From the NCBI RefSeq assembly GCF_002303885.1, contig NZ_MRCM01000001.1, positions 248,001 through 312,000 of the forward strand: a stretch of 64,000 nt of DNA. The letters are read 5' to 3'. The DNA is from Flavobacterium sp. ACN2. GTDB taxonomy: Bacteria; Bacteroidota; Bacteroidia; Flavobacteriales; Flavobacteriaceae. The translations under genes and the position numbers were made by a program. The notes under the pieces were generated by a model. The model had not been told where the DNA came from. It ran no database searches and saw only the letters and a list, made by a program, of their open reading frames with translations. Positions 8,617 to 17,604 of this stretch are shown piece by piece (within the stretch, counting starts at the first letter, position 1; each line of letters opens with the position of its first letter).

Positions 8617-9594
8617 TTAAAATCCGCTTGGTTTCAAATGTAAACCTGTGGTTTCTTCTAATCCGAACATTAAATTCATGTTTTGAATTGCTTGTCCTGA
8701 AGCACCTTTGGTTAAGTTATCGATAATTGATGTTATGAGAACCCGGTTTCCTTTTTTCAATAAACTAATAATACATTTATTCGTCTGCACCACCTGTTTC
8801 ATGTTGATGTTTGTTGTGGTAACGGTTACAAAAGGCTCATTTTTATAAAACTCTTCGTATTTCGCTACTAATTGCTCCAAACTATCATCACATAATGTAT
8901 ATAAAGTTGCAAAAATTCCTCTTGGGAAATCTCCTCTGTTCGGAATAAAAAGCAATTCGCTGTCAAAATCATCTTGCAACTGAACCAAACTTTCTGAAAT
9001 CTCACCTAAATGCTGGTGTTCAAAAGCTTTATAATGTGACATATTATTGTTTCTCCAACTGAAATGAGAAGTTTCTGAAAGACTTACTCCTGCTCCAGTA
9101 CTTCCGGTTGTGGCATTAATATGAACATCATTATTCAATAGATTATGTTCTGCTAAAGGCAATAAAGCCAATTGAATAGCAGTTGCGAAACAACCTGGAT
9201 TTGCGATATAATTTGCTTTTTTGATTTCGGCTTTATTGATTTCAGGCAATCCGTAAACAAAATCTTTTCCTTCAAAATGAGCGTCTTTATTTAATCTGAA
9301 ATCATTTCCTAAATCGATGATTTTGGTATGGCTTGCAAACTGATTTTCTTTCAAAAATGAAATCGATTTTCCGTGACCTAAACACAAGAAAACAACGTTC
9401 ACATTTGGATTGATTTCATTCGTGAAATTCATTTCGATATCGCCCATCAAATCTTGGTGCGCCACAGAAAGCGGCTTTCCAGCGTTTGTTGTGCTGTAAA
9501 CAAAATCGATGTTTACTTTGGGGTGATACATTAAAATTCTGATGAGTTCTCCGGCCGTGTAGCCCGAACCACCAATAATTCCGACATTAATCAT
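8617..9594 (-). CDS. argC: N-acyl-gamma-glutamyl-phosphate reductase
   Basis: NADPH-dependent reduction of N-acylglutamyl phosphate to the semialdehyde. 325 residues: Rossmann motif GIIGGSGYTAGELIRIL at the N-terminus, catalytic cysteine in ANPGCFATA, and the conserved block SHYKAFEHQHLGEI containing the catalytic-site histidine. The start codon lies within the end of argG (8-bp overlap), which points to translational coupling. Confidence 0.96.
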   Translation of the reverse strand: MINVGIIGGSGYTAGELIRILMYHPKVNIDFVYSTTNAGKPLSVAHQDLMGDIEMNFTNEINPNVNVVFLCLGHGKSISFLKENQFASHTKIIDLGNDFRLNKDAHFEGKDFVYGLPEINKAEIKKANYIANPGCFATAIQLALLPLAEHNLLNNDVHINATTGSTGAGVSLSETSHFSWRNNNMSHYKAFEHQHLGEISESLVQLQDDFDSELLFIPNRGDFPRGIFATLYTLCDDSLEQLVAKYEEFYKNEPFVTVTTTNINMKQVVQTNKCIISLLKKGNRVLITSIIDNLTKGASGQAIQNMNLMFGLEETTGLHLKPSGF

Positions 9595-10780
9595 GATCTA
9601 ATTTGTTTACAGATGAGAAAATATTTTGTGCATTTCCTAAAATCTTAATAAATCCTTTTGCATCGTCAGATGTCCAAGCATTGTTCATTTCGCCATATTG
9701 ACCGAAACCTGTGTTCATTAAATCATTTTCAGATTCAATTCCATCAAGTGAGAAATGATATGGTTTTAAAGAAACTGTTACCGTTCCGTTTACTGTTTTT
9801 TGCGTGTCTTGCAAGAACGTTTCAATGTTTCTCATCACTGGATCTAAGAACTGACCTTCGTGGAATAACATTCCGTACCAGTTTCCTAATTGTTCTTTCC
9901 AGTATTGCTGCCATTTTCCAAGAGTATGTTTCTCTAATAAATGGTGCGCTTTGATGATAATTAACGGAGCTGCAGCTTCAAAACCAACTCTTCCTTTAAT
10001 TCCAATAATCGTATCTCCAACGTGAATATCTCTACCAATTGCGTAAGCACTTGCCAGTTTTTCTAGAGCTACAATATTATTTGATGGTTTGTCCGTTTTT
10101 CCGTTTAAACCAACTAATTCTCCTTGCTCAAAATGAAGCGTTACTTTCTCTTCTCCTTCTTTTTGCAATTGAGAAGGATACGCTTCACTTGGCAACGGTT
10201 GTCCTGAAGTTAAAGTTTCTTTTCCTCCAACACTTGTTCCCCAAAGTCCTTTATTGATAGAATATTGTGCTTTTTCCCAAGAATAGTGAACTCCGTTTTG
10301 AGCTAGATAATCCACTTCTTCTTGTCTTGACAATTTTAAATCTCTAATCGGCGTAATGATTTCGATTTCTGGAGCAATAGTCTGGAAAATCAAATCAAAA
10401 CGAATTTGGTCGTTTCCTGCACCAGTACTTCCGTGAGCGATTGCAGTTGCTCCTACTTTTTTCGCATATTTTATAGCTTCAATTGCCTGAAAAACACGCT
10501 CAGCACTAACTGATAACGGATAAGTATTGTTTTTTAATACGTTTCCAAAAATCAAGTATTTTATAGCTTTATCGTAATATTTATCTAAAATTGTTAAGTT
10601 GGCATGTTGTGCACTTCCTAATTCGTAAGCTCTTTTTTCTATTGCTGATAATTCTTCTGCGCTAAATCCTCCTGTATCAACAAGAACGGTATGAACCTCA
10701 TAACCTTTTTCGTTCTTTAAATATTTCAAACAATACGAGGTATCTAATCCTCCGCTATAAGCTAATACTACTTTTTTCAT
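9587..10780 (-). CDS. argG: Argininosuccinate synthase
   Basis: ATP-dependent condensation of citrulline with aspartate. 397 residues with the N-type ATP pyrophosphatase loop AYSGGLDTSYCLKYL at residues 8-22 and the conserved blocks IAHGSTGAGNDQIRFDL and SVSAERVFQAIEA. Second gene of the operon, 55 bp after the GNAT gene, overlapping argC by 8 bp. Typical length for the family. Confidence 0.97.
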   Translation of the reverse strand: MKKVVLAYSGGLDTSYCLKYLKNEKGYEVHTVLVDTGGFSAEELSAIEKRAYELGSAQHANLTILDKYYDKAIKYLIFGNVLKNNTYPLSVSAERVFQAIEAIKYAKKVGATAIAHGSTGAGNDQIRFDLIFQTIAPEIEIITPIRDLKLSRQEEVDYLAQNGVHYSWEKAQYSINKGLWGTSVGGKETLTSGQPLPSEAYPSQLQKEGEEKVTLHFEQGELVGLNGKTDKPSNNIVALEKLASAYAIGRDIHVGDTIIGIKGRVGFEAAAPLIIIKAHHLLEKHTLGKWQQYWKEQLGNWYGMLFHEGQFLDPVMRNIETFLQDTQKTVNGTVTVSLKPYHFSLDGIESENDLMNTGFGQYGEMNNAWTSDDAKGFIKILGNAQNIFSSVNKLDHD

Positions 10781-10835
10781 TTTTTATAATTTAGGCTAAT
10801 ACTTTCGTATATAGCAGTTTGAGATTTCTTTTTAA

Positions 10836-11483
10836 TTAAATTTTAAATAAAAAAACAAATGACAATATTTTGTTTAAAAATAAAGCTTGTTTGATTTTTT
10901 TAAGTCTGCTTAAAACAGCCTCATTAAAAGGATGTCTTGGCGGTGTTTTTTGTTTTTCTTTTGGATCGTACAACATTCCAGTGCAAAGACACATTTTGTT
11001 TTCTTTGCTCTGTAAAATTGGGAAGTTAGTACAGGTTTTACAGCCCGCCCAGAAACTTGGATCGGTTGTCAATTCTGAGAAAGGAACTGGTTTATAGCCT
11101 AATTCAGAGTTAATTTTCATAACAGCTAAACCTGTAGTAATTCCAAATATCTTAGCATCTGGAAATCTTTTCAAAGAATAATCAAAAACTTTGGATTTTA
11201 TTTTTTTTGCCAAACCATGACTTCTATAATCTGGATGTACAATTAATCCTGAATGAGCGACAAATTTTCCGTGCTGCCAGCTTTCTATATAGCAAAAACC
11301 TGCAAATTTTCCGTCTGCCAAAGCAATCATCGCATCACCATTTGCCATTTTTTTCTGAATGTACTCAGGAGTCCTTTTAGCAATCCCCGTACCTCTTAAT
11401 AAGGCAGACGATTCTATCGTATCGCAGATTTCCTGCGCATACTTAAAGTGTTCTTCTTGAGTTACAACAATAGAGATCTTCAT
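10836..11483 (-). CDS. GNAT acyltransferase with four-cysteine motif, probable N-acylglutamate synthase of the arginine pathway
   Basis: First gene of the arginine operon, 215 residues. The acyl-CoA-binding GNAT motif A is LIVHPDYRSHGLAKKI (residues 80-95). C-terminal to the fold lies an unusual cluster Cys148-x2-Cys151-x13-Cys165-x-Cys167 (GCKTC ... CLC), suited to a zinc site. No argA or argJ is present in the window, yet the operon otherwise holds the complete pathway. From memory a related GNAT in Bacteroides, in the same position beside argG, was linked by mutant fitness data to N-acylglutamate synthesis. The role is therefore inferred from position and family, not from a diagnostic motif. 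The tail after residue 178 is Lys-rich and ends in a hydrophobic stretch. Confidence 0.75.
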   Translation of the reverse strand: MKISIVVTQEEHFKYAQEICDTIESSALLRGTGIAKRTPEYIQKKMANGDAMIALADGKFAGFCYIESWQHGKFVAHSGLIVHPDYRSHGLAKKIKSKVFDYSLKRFPDAKIFGITTGLAVMKINSELGYKPVPFSELTTDPSFWAGCKTCTNFPILQSKENKMCLCTGMLYDPKEKQKTPPRHPFNEAVLSRLKKIKQALFLNKILSFVFLFKI

Positions 11484-11806
11484 TTCAATTATTGAAGTTA
11501 GAGTTAAAAATTAAAGCATATTGATTCGCTTGAAATCCAGAATTGAATCCAATAAAATTAAGCATAAAAGAAGTAACTTCTTCAAAACCAAAACATTGAT
11601 TAAGAAAATTTACAAAATAATAAATACTTTTAGGATGCGTTTGTCCAATGGACAAATTATGTGATTTCAAAATGAAAAATGGATATGAATAAATATACGG
11701 CTATAAAACTCAGTGAACACTATAGAGATAGTGTCCGTACTTCGGGAGAAGTAATCGGTGAGTTTGTCCGTGACAAAGAAGTTATATGTAAACTTATTTT
11801 ATTCAT
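11484..11806 (-). promoter_or_regulatory. Long structured 5' leader of the arginine operon
   Basis: From the predicted transcription start near 11807 to the GNAT start codon at 11483 the leader is about 320 nt. It contains four perfect small hairpins in a row: 11763-11777 (TTTGTC/GACAAA, 3-nt loop), 11739-11752 (ACTTC/GAAGT, 4-nt loop), 11718-11733 (CACTAT/ATAGTG, 4-nt loop) and 11640-11656 (TTTGTCC/GGACAAA, 3-nt loop). The first and last share the same stem sequence. The remaining 150 nt are A+T rich; a frame at 11485-11670 there has no ATG, only TTG, and is doubtful. Candidate cis-regulatory RNA or operator cluster. Confidence 0.5.
11720..11806 (-). CDS. Possible 28-codon leader peptide of the arginine operon
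   Basis: ATG at 11806 falls at or within a base or two of the predicted transcription start, so the message would be leaderless. The frame reads MNKISLHITSLSRTNS, continues to ...PEVRTLSL and ends at TAG (11720-11722). Both arginines use CGG codons, which are rare in this genome. Two of the hairpins lie within the frame and its end overlaps the third. It is a candidate attenuation-type leader, but nothing beyond position and open frame supports translation. Confidence 0.3.
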   Translation of the reverse strand: MNKISLHITSLSRTNSPITSPEVRTLSL

Positions 11807-11811
11807 CGGTG

Positions 11812-11840
11812 CAAAAGTACATTATTTTTTTATTTACAAA
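11812..11840 (-). promoter_or_regulatory. Bacteroidota-type promoter of the arginine operon
   Basis: On the minus strand a TTTG box (11837-11840) is followed after 17 nt by TACTTTTG (11812-11819), matching the TTTG / TAnnTTTG consensus. It points at the GNAT-argGCD-proAB-argF'B-argE operon. Best promoter match in the window together with the one before bamD. Confidence 0.75.
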
Positions 11841-11896
11841 ACAAAAAATTAAAATTCTAACATTTTTTTTAGTTTTTGTTAATATATGCAAAAATA

Positions 11897-11930
11897 AAAA
11901 CCCGATAATTATTTCTAATTATCGGGTTTT
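11897..11930 (-). terminator. Terminator of the M1 peptidase gene
   Basis: A perfect 15-bp stem (AAAACCCGATAATTA and its complement) with a TTTC loop; the arm ends give A and T tracts on either side. It lies 25 bp past the stop codon at 11955. Confidence 0.85.
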
Positions 11931-11954
11931 AAATAGGTTATATCTCTATAATTT

Positions 11955-14225
11955 TTACTTCTTAGTAAACTGCATTATTTGTCCATTATCTAAAATTGTC
12001 ATGTCAAACGCATTTTTAGCTTCATTAAATTTAAATTTTAATCCCGCTCTTTTCGATTCAAATGTGTCTTTTTCGCCTGCTACAGGTTCTAATGTAAACT
12101 TAGGATAATTTGGAAGTTCGGCAACTAAAGCACTATTTTTTTCTGTCAGTTCAATAGTTAAAGGAGATTTTGCTGTAGCATATTTACCTAAATATCCATC
12201 TAAAATAATATCTTTTTCCAATTTACCTTTTGCTGCTGTCCAAACATTATTTGAGTCGTTATTATCTGGAAAAACATGATCAGGATCTAACGTAATACTT
12301 TCAATTTCTTCTGTAGAATTGTGTTTGAAAGACCAGCTTTTATTACGCTGCCATACTTCTACCGGAAGATTAACTCTAGTCACTTTTCCGCCTTTTGTTT
12401 TCACATCTAAAACAATTGGCATTGGCATTTTATCAAAATTTTCAACTGTAATTATGGCACCTTTAGCAGGATCGTTTTTCACATATTTTACAGAATTAAC
12501 ACCTTGATCAAAACGCCAATTATTTACGTACCAGCTTCTCCAGAACCAGCTTAAGTCTTCACCAGCCACATTTTCCATAGATCTAAAGAAATCATCTGGT
12601 TGTGGATGTTTATATGCCCAACGCTGAATATAGGTTCTAAAAGCAGTATCAAAACGCTCTTTTCCTAAAATCTGTTCTCTTAAAATCACTAAACCTGCGC
12701 TTGGTTTAAAGTAGCATAACATACCAATATTAGCTTCCTTCATGTTATCAGGAGAACTCATAATCGTTTCTAAGTCGGGTCTAGTAAACGGTTCTGCTTG
12801 TTCGTGCAAATCTGTTGGCTGTTCTTTGTACTCTCCATTATTAAATGCAGCAGTGCTTAACGAGTTAATAAAAGTGTTAAATCCTTCATCCATCCAAGCA
12901 AACAATCTTTCATTAGAACCAACAATCATTGGAAACCAAATATGTCCAAATTCGTGATCTGTAACTCCCCATAAATCTGCTCCTTTAGATTTCCATCCGC
13001 AGAAAACAATTCCAGGATATTCCATTCCTCCTTCATTACCTGCAACGTTTGTAGCTGCTGGATAAGGATATTCGAACCATTGTTTAGAATAATGTTCGAT
13101 TGAAGCTTTCACATATTCTGTAGAACGTCCATAAGCACCTTGCCCATCACTTTCAACTGGATAAGCAGACAATGCTAATGATTTTTTACCGCTTGGAAGG
13201 TTAATTTTAGCGCCGTCTAAGATAAAAGCCGGAGAAGATGCCCAAGAAAAATCACGTGCATTTTTGATTTTATAATGCCATGTTTTTTCAGTTCCTGAAT
13301 TGCTATTTGCTGTTGCGTTAACTTCATCAGCAGTACGGATCATAACTGTTTTATCACTGTTTGAAGCGTCTTTATATCTTTTTAATTGCTCAGCAGAAAA
13401 TACTTCCTGACCGTTTAGCAATTCTCCTGAAGCTACAACGTAGTGATTTCCTGGAACTGTAAGTTTCACATCAAAATCTCCATATTCTAAGTAAAACTCA
13501 GACGCACCTAAATAAGGAGCTGTATTCCATCCTCTAACATCATCATACACACACATACGTGGGTACCATTGTGCAATTGTGAAGATTTTTCCGTTTTTAG
13601 TTTCCAAAACTCCCATTCTATCAGACCCCTCGAAAGGCGCGATGAAAGAAAATTCGATTTTAACTTTTACAGAGCCTCCTTTTGCAGCTAATTCTTGTGG
13701 AAGGAAAATCTGCATTCTTGTGTCTGTAACTATATATTTAGCAACTGTTTCTGTTTTAGTTTTTCCACCAGTAATTACTTTTACAGATTTAATTTTATTT
13801 CCACCATCAAAAACTTGTCCTTGGGCTCCGTTACGGCTTCCTGTCAAAGGCACGATAGCGTTTCCTCTAGAATCTTCTTTAAATAAGTTCTGATCTAAAT
13901 TCAGCCAAAGAAATGATAATTTATTAGGGCTATTATTAGTATAAGTAATTTCATCTGTCCCTACAATCTCATTTGTAGTTCCGTTTAATTTTGCCGTAAT
14001 CTGATAATCGGCTCTATTCTGCCAATACTCAACTCCTGGCTCACCACTTGCAGTACGAGTTGATGTAGCATTTTTGGTGTAAAAATGAGGTCCAAAGGCA
14101 TCATGATAATTGTAATTGTTTACCGGATTTGCTGCTGTCGCTGACGGGGTTTGCTGCGCCCATACTGAAGAAATCCCAAAAAATAAAGCCGCGGTTAAAA
14201 TGGCTTTTGCAGATTGCTTTTTCAT
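11955..14225 (-). CDS. Secreted M1-family zinc aminopeptidase-like protein
   Basis: 756 residues from ATG at 14225 ([10 protein letters not shown]); an in-frame TTG eight codons upstream is less likely because the signal peptide (to about ...SSVWAQQ) begins at this ATG. Gluzincin motif HEFGH at residues 424-428 with the third zinc ligand Glu447 (HExxH-x18-E), preceded by the substrate-binding GGMEYPG in place of the classical GAMEN. This marks an active M1 metallopeptidase exported to the periplasm or surface. No T9SS C-terminal domain is evident, so periplasmic location is likely. Its own terminator follows. The specific substrate is not predictable. Confidence 0.9.
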   Translation of the reverse strand: MKKQSAKAILTAALFFGISSVWAQQTPSATAANPVNNYNYHDAFGPHFYTKNATSTRTASGEPGVEYWQNRADYQITAKLNGTTNEIVGTDEITYTNNSPNKLSFLWLNLDQNLFKEDSRGNAIVPLTGSRNGAQGQVFDGGNKIKSVKVITGGKTKTETVAKYIVTDTRMQIFLPQELAAKGGSVKVKIEFSFIAPFEGSDRMGVLETKNGKIFTIAQWYPRMCVYDDVRGWNTAPYLGASEFYLEYGDFDVKLTVPGNHYVVASGELLNGQEVFSAEQLKRYKDASNSDKTVMIRTADEVNATANSNSGTEKTWHYKIKNARDFSWASSPAFILDGAKINLPSGKKSLALSAYPVESDGQGAYGRSTEYVKASIEHYSKQWFEYPYPAATNVAGNEGGMEYPGIVFCGWKSKGADLWGVTDHEFGHIWFPMIVGSNERLFAWMDEGFNTFINSLSTAAFNNGEYKEQPTDLHEQAEPFTRPDLETIMSSPDNMKEANIGMLCYFKPSAGLVILREQILGKERFDTAFRTYIQRWAYKHPQPDDFFRSMENVAGEDLSWFWRSWYVNNWRFDQGVNSVKYVKNDPAKGAIITVENFDKMPMPIVLDVKTKGGKVTRVNLPVEVWQRNKSWSFKHNSTEEIESITLDPDHVFPDNNDSNNVWTAAKGKLEKDIILDGYLGKYATAKSPLTIELTEKNSALVAELPNYPKFTLEPVAGEKDTFESKRAGLKFKFNEAKNAFDMTILDNGQIMQFTKK

Positions 14226-14410
14226 ATTTTTTAGCTGTTTATGTAGCAAATTAATGAAAAAAAAAGCTATTTACAGAGAAACTTTAAAACATAAATTCAA
14301 TTTTAGCAAAATTTTATCAATAAAATAATTTAAGCCTTTTTCTTAAAAAACTAAATTTTATAAAATATATTTACATCTCTATAAAAAATATTCATTTTAT
14401 ATTTAACATT

Positions 14411-15262
14411 GTGACTACAACTATTTCAAATTCAATATTAAAAGCTTCCATTAAACATGCTGGAGCTGAATTATTTTCATTAAAAGACAATCAAGAAAAC
14501 GAATATATCTGGGAAGGCAATCCAGATTTTTGGGGCAAACATTCTCCCGTACTTTTTCCAATTGTAGGAACTTTAAAAAATAACACTTACACAATCAGCG
14601 AAAAAGAATACCATCTGCCACGCCATGGTTTTGCTCGTGACATGGACTTTGAATTGATTGAAAAAACGGAAAACAAAGCCGTTTTCTCTCTTCAATCTTC
14701 TGAAGAAACATTGCAGAAGTATCCTTTTGAATTTGAATTACAGCTTATTTATACGCTTAATGAAAACGCATTGGAGCTTGAATACAAAGTCATTAATAAA
14801 GGAAAAGAAAAAATGCCTTTTTCTATTGGAGCGCACCCAGCAATTGCTCTTCCTAATCATTTTGAAGATTATGCTCTTCAATTTGAAAAAGAGGAAAGTT
14901 TAAAATATTACCTTCTTGAAAACGATTTGATTTCGTCTAAAACTAAAATTTTAGAAACAAAAGACAATTTAGTTCCTTTAAATTATGAGCTATTTAGTAA
15001 CGATGCTCTAATCTTTAAAACATTAGAATCAAAATCTTTAACTATTTTAAACAATTCAAAACCTTATATAAAAGTTGATTATAAAGATTTTCCAAGTTTA
15101 GGAATCTGGACAAAAGAAGACGCACCTTTTATTTGTATTGAACCATGGCTTGGATATTCTGACACTGATGAAAACACAGGTGATTTATACCAAAAAGAGG
15201 GAATTTTGACATTGGAAGCCAACAAAGATTTCAGTGCAAAATTTAGTATAACAACATTATAA
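14411..15262 (+). CDS. Aldose 1-epimerase (galactose mutarotase-like) family protein
   Basis: 283 residues starting at a GTG (14411); no ATG alternative fits the conserved N-terminus. Family motifs: SPVLFPIVGTL, PRHGFARDMDF (catalytic-type His), GAHPAIALP, and the acid in ICIEPWLGY. This branch (LacX/YeaD-like) interconverts sugar anomers, perhaps sugar phosphates; the substrate is unknown. Followed 8 bp later by a GNAT gene, so the two probably form an operon. The 185-bp region upstream, shared with the divergent M1 gene, is very A+T rich and no clean promoter box could be fixed. Confidence 0.88.
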   Translation: MTTTISNSILKASIKHAGAELFSLKDNQENEYIWEGNPDFWGKHSPVLFPIVGTLKNNTYTISEKEYHLPRHGFARDMDFELIEKTENKAVFSLQSSEETLQKYPFEFELQLIYTLNENALELEYKVINKGKEKMPFSIGAHPAIALPNHFEDYALQFEKEESLKYYLLENDLISSKTKILETKDNLVPLNYELFSNDALIFKTLESKSLTILNNSKPYIKVDYKDFPSLGIWTKEDAPFICIEPWLGYSDTDENTGDLYQKEGILTLEANKDFSAKFSITTL

Positions 15263-15270
15263 TAAAGAAA

Positions 15271-15819
15271 ATGTTAGATTTTAACTTTACTCCATTTCCT
15301 GTAATAGAAACAGAACGCATAATTCTAGACCGCCTTAACAACAAAGACGTACAGGAAGTATTTGAGCTACGTTCTAATCCTGAAATCATGAAATTTATTC
15401 CAAGACCTTTGGCAAAAAATCATGAAGATGCTTTGGAGCACATCAAAATAATCAATGATAAAATTGACGATAACACTGGAATAAATTGGAGTATCAGACT
15501 AAAAGGCAACCCTAAGTTGCTTGGAATTATTGGTTTTTACAGATTGCAACCTGAAAATTACCGAGCAGAAATAGGCTATATGCTTTCACCCGATTATCAT
15601 GGAAAAGGAATTATTCCAGAAGCTGTAAACCGACTAATTAAATTTGGTTTTGAAGATTTAAAACTTCATTCTATAGAAGCTGTAATTGATCCAGAAAATT
15701 ATGCTTCAGAAAAAGTATTACAAAAATGTGGATTTGTTAAAGAAGCTCATTTAAAAGAATCAGAATTTTGGGAAGGAAAATTTCTTGATAAGGTAATCTA
15801 TTCATTATTAGAAAAGTAG
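15271..15819 (+). CDS. GNAT N-acetyltransferase, RimJ/RimL type
   Basis: 182 residues. N-terminus reads ETERIILDRLNNKDVQEVFELR as in the RimJ/RimL (Acetyltransf_3) group; the acetyl-CoA motif is IGYMLSPDYHGKGIIPEAV, followed by ENYASEKVLQKCGFVKE. It probably acetylates a protein N-terminus or small amine; target unknown. In operon with the mutarotase gene. Confidence 0.9.
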   Translation: MLDFNFTPFPVIETERIILDRLNNKDVQEVFELRSNPEIMKFIPRPLAKNHEDALEHIKIINDKIDDNTGINWSIRLKGNPKLLGIIGFYRLQPENYRAEIGYMLSPDYHGKGIIPEAVNRLIKFGFEDLKLHSIEAVIDPENYASEKVLQKCGFVKEAHLKESEFWEGKFLDKVIYSLLEK

Positions 15820-15853
15820 ATTTTCATTCTTGTTAAAATAATCTTATAGCCAA

Positions 15854-15882
15854 TTGTTCTCTAGCATTATACGTTATATTTG
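15854..15882 (+). promoter_or_regulatory. Promoter for the DUF3575-like gene
   Basis: TTG (15854-15856), 18-nt spacer, then TATATTTG (15875-15882), matching TAnnTTTG. The coding start lies 47 bp downstream of the -7 box. Confidence 0.65.
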
Positions 15883-15929
15883 CGCTCGAAATCAGCAAAA
15901 AAAAGCTGTTTTGAATCCAAAACATTTTT

Positions 15930-16484
15930 ATGAAAAAAATACCCGCCCTACTTGTTCTTTTATTTTGTATACAATTACAAAGTCAGACATTTGTAAAATT
16001 TAACGGAGCAACTGCTTTATTAGCGATCCCAAATATTGGTATAGAAACTAGCATTGGAGAGAAAACCACATTTAGTGCCGATGTAATGGCTTCTTTCTGG
16101 GAATCGTTTAACGGACAAAATCCAATGAAATTTATTACTGTTACTCCAGAAGTACGTTACCATTTTAAAGAAAAATATAACGGTTTTTATGTAGGAGGAC
16201 ATATTGGAGCTGATAAATACGAATTGCAAAAATGGAACTATTGGGACAGTAATCACTATGAAGACGGTTTTGGCTACAGACTTGGTGCTACAGTTGGTTA
16301 CAACCTAAAACTAAGTGATAAGTTTTTACTTGACTTTTTTGTAGGCGGTGGATGGCACCAAGGTTTTTATAAAGGATATTATAATGATGGAACTCCAGGA
16401 AGGTATGAAAAAGCCCCGAATTATAATAAAAGTGGTGAATGGCTTCCGTACCGTGGAGGAGTTATGATTTCATACAAATTATAA
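15930..16484 (+). CDS. DUF3575-like outer-membrane beta-barrel protein
   Basis: 184 residues with an N-terminal signal peptide (KKIPALLVLLFCIQLQSQ). Alternating aromatic strands such as FYVGGHIGADKYELQ, YRLGATVGYNLKLSDKFLL and a terminal strand ending ...VMISYKL indicate a small eight-stranded outer-membrane barrel of the DUF3575 type. Function unknown. Its stop codon is only 2 bp from the stop of the convergent VF530 gene. Confidence 0.8.
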   Translation: MKKIPALLVLLFCIQLQSQTFVKFNGATALLAIPNIGIETSIGEKTTFSADVMASFWESFNGQNPMKFITVTPEVRYHFKEKYNGFYVGGHIGADKYELQKWNYWDSNHYEDGFGYRLGATVGYNLKLSDKFLLDFFVGGGWHQGFYKGYYNDGTPGRYEKAPNYNKSGEWLPYRGGVMISYKL

Positions 16485-16486
16485 AA

Positions 16487-16711
16487 TCAGGTTAACTTAG
16501 GAAGCGTTTTTACATAAAGCTCTTCTACTTTTTTACGAGCCCAATCTGTTTTTCTCAAGAATGTAAGACTCGATTTTACACTCGGATTTGAAGTAAAACA
16601 TTTTACTGGAATTAATTCTCCTAAAGTATCAAATCCATAATAATTGACTAAAGTTTCGACAATTTTTTGAAGCGTGATTCCGTGAAGAGGGTCTTTAAAT
16701 TGATTTTGCAT
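16487..16711 (-). CDS. VF530 family small DNA-binding-type protein
   Basis: 74 residues: NPLHGITL-type motif (here DPLHGITLQKIVETLVNYYGF), then CFTSNPSVKSSLTFLRKTDWARKKVEELY, which is the whole conserved length of the VF530 (DUF2132) family. Members are compact helical proteins suggested to bind DNA; the role is unknown. Free-standing gene. Confidence 0.9.
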   Translation of the reverse strand: MQNQFKDPLHGITLQKIVETLVNYYGFDTLGELIPVKCFTSNPSVKSSLTFLRKTDWARKKVEELYVKTLPKLT

Positions 16712-16736
16712 TTTGTACTTTTTAGATAATAAATCA

Positions 16737-16768
16737 AAAAGACCGTACTAGGAAAAGTACGGTCTTTT
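16737..16768 (-). terminator. Terminator of the outer-membrane protein gene
   Basis: 12-bp perfect stem AAAAGACCGTAC / GTACGGTCTTTT with an 8-nt loop, 54 bp past the stop at 16822 on the minus strand. Confidence 0.85.
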
Positions 16769-16821
16769 CTTTTTGCAAAATTACTAAAATAGAATTTTAC
16801 GATAATCAAATAAAGAATAAA

Positions 16822-17460
16822 TTAGAATACGAATTTAAATCCGACAGAAACAGGAGAAGTCAAATTTGGGTTACTTCCTGCTAAAGCTGTGTTGTAAAAG
16901 GGATCTACATTGGCAACATGTGCTAAACCAAAATTGGTAACTGTAGTTTTGTCTCCAGTTTTAGGATCAAGTGTTGTTGATGTAAAGTTTGCCAGATCAT
17001 AAGAAAACTCCACAGAGAAATTCTTAGTCACGAAATAATCAAATCCGCCTGATAGAGACAACCCAACTTGATTTACTTTTAACTCACTTTCTTTTTCTTT
17101 ACCAGTAATAATAGGCACTGCCAATTGTCCGAAGAAATAAAGTGAACCAGCAACATTCCAATATTTTCTAACTAAAGGCTGCGCTACAAATAGATTTGTT
17201 TTTGCTGCAGTTCCAGCATCAGAATCTGCTTTAATGTTGATAAAACCAATTCCTGCACCTACAGCAACAGATGGCGTTACAAATGTTCCAACAATTGGCA
17301 GCACAGATAATGTAGTATTTTTTTCATCTGCCGTTTTAGTTTGTTGATAACCGAATTGGGAGGTTGCAAACCATGCACCTTTTAGTCCTTGAGTTGAATC
17401 TTGGGCTTTAGCAGTTAAACCGATTAATACCATACTCACTAATGTTACAATCTTTTTCAT
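16822..17460 (-). CDS. Outer-membrane beta-barrel protein
   Basis: 212 residues with a signal peptide (KKIVTLVSMVLIGLTAKAQ), repeated amphipathic strands (VAVGAGIGFINIK, LSLSGGFDYFVTKNFSVEFSYDL) and a C-terminal barrel strand ending in Phe (PVSVGFKFVF). This fits the eight-stranded OmpA/porin-like barrel group. Promoter and terminator are both visible, so it is monocistronic. Function unknown. Confidence 0.85.
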   Translation of the reverse strand: MKKIVTLVSMVLIGLTAKAQDSTQGLKGAWFATSQFGYQQTKTADEKNTTLSVLPIVGTFVTPSVAVGAGIGFINIKADSDAGTAAKTNLFVAQPLVRKYWNVAGSLYFFGQLAVPIITGKEKESELKVNQVGLSLSGGFDYFVTKNFSVEFSYDLANFTSTTLDPKTGDKTTVTNFGLAHVANVDPFYNTALAGSNPNLTSPVSVGFKFVF

Positions 17461-17491
17461 TTTATTTCGTTTTTTTTTTTAAATTACAAGA

Positions 17492-17519
17492 CAAACTTAT
17501 GTGTAAGCTTTTTGCTCAA
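17492..17519 (-). promoter_or_regulatory. Promoter of the outer-membrane barrel gene
   Basis: Minus strand: TTG (17517-17519), 17 nt, TAAGTTTG (17492-17499), consistent with TTTG / TAnnTTTG. It lies 32 bp upstream of the start codon. Confidence 0.7.
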
Positions 17520-17604
17520 GACTGATTAAAATCATAGATTAAAAAAAAACTTTAATTATATTTAACTGCCACATTTTTTTCAATTTTGTCTTACATTTGC
17601 AGCT

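Noticed and set aside
11485..11670. 61-codon minus-strand frame ending one base before the GNAT start
   Set aside because: Only TTG start codons, no family likeness, and A+T-rich composition expected of a leader; kept only as a note in the leader entry.
13579..13893. Plus-strand frames opposite the M1 peptidase gene
   Set aside because: Shadow frames of a gene with intact signal peptide and zinc motif.
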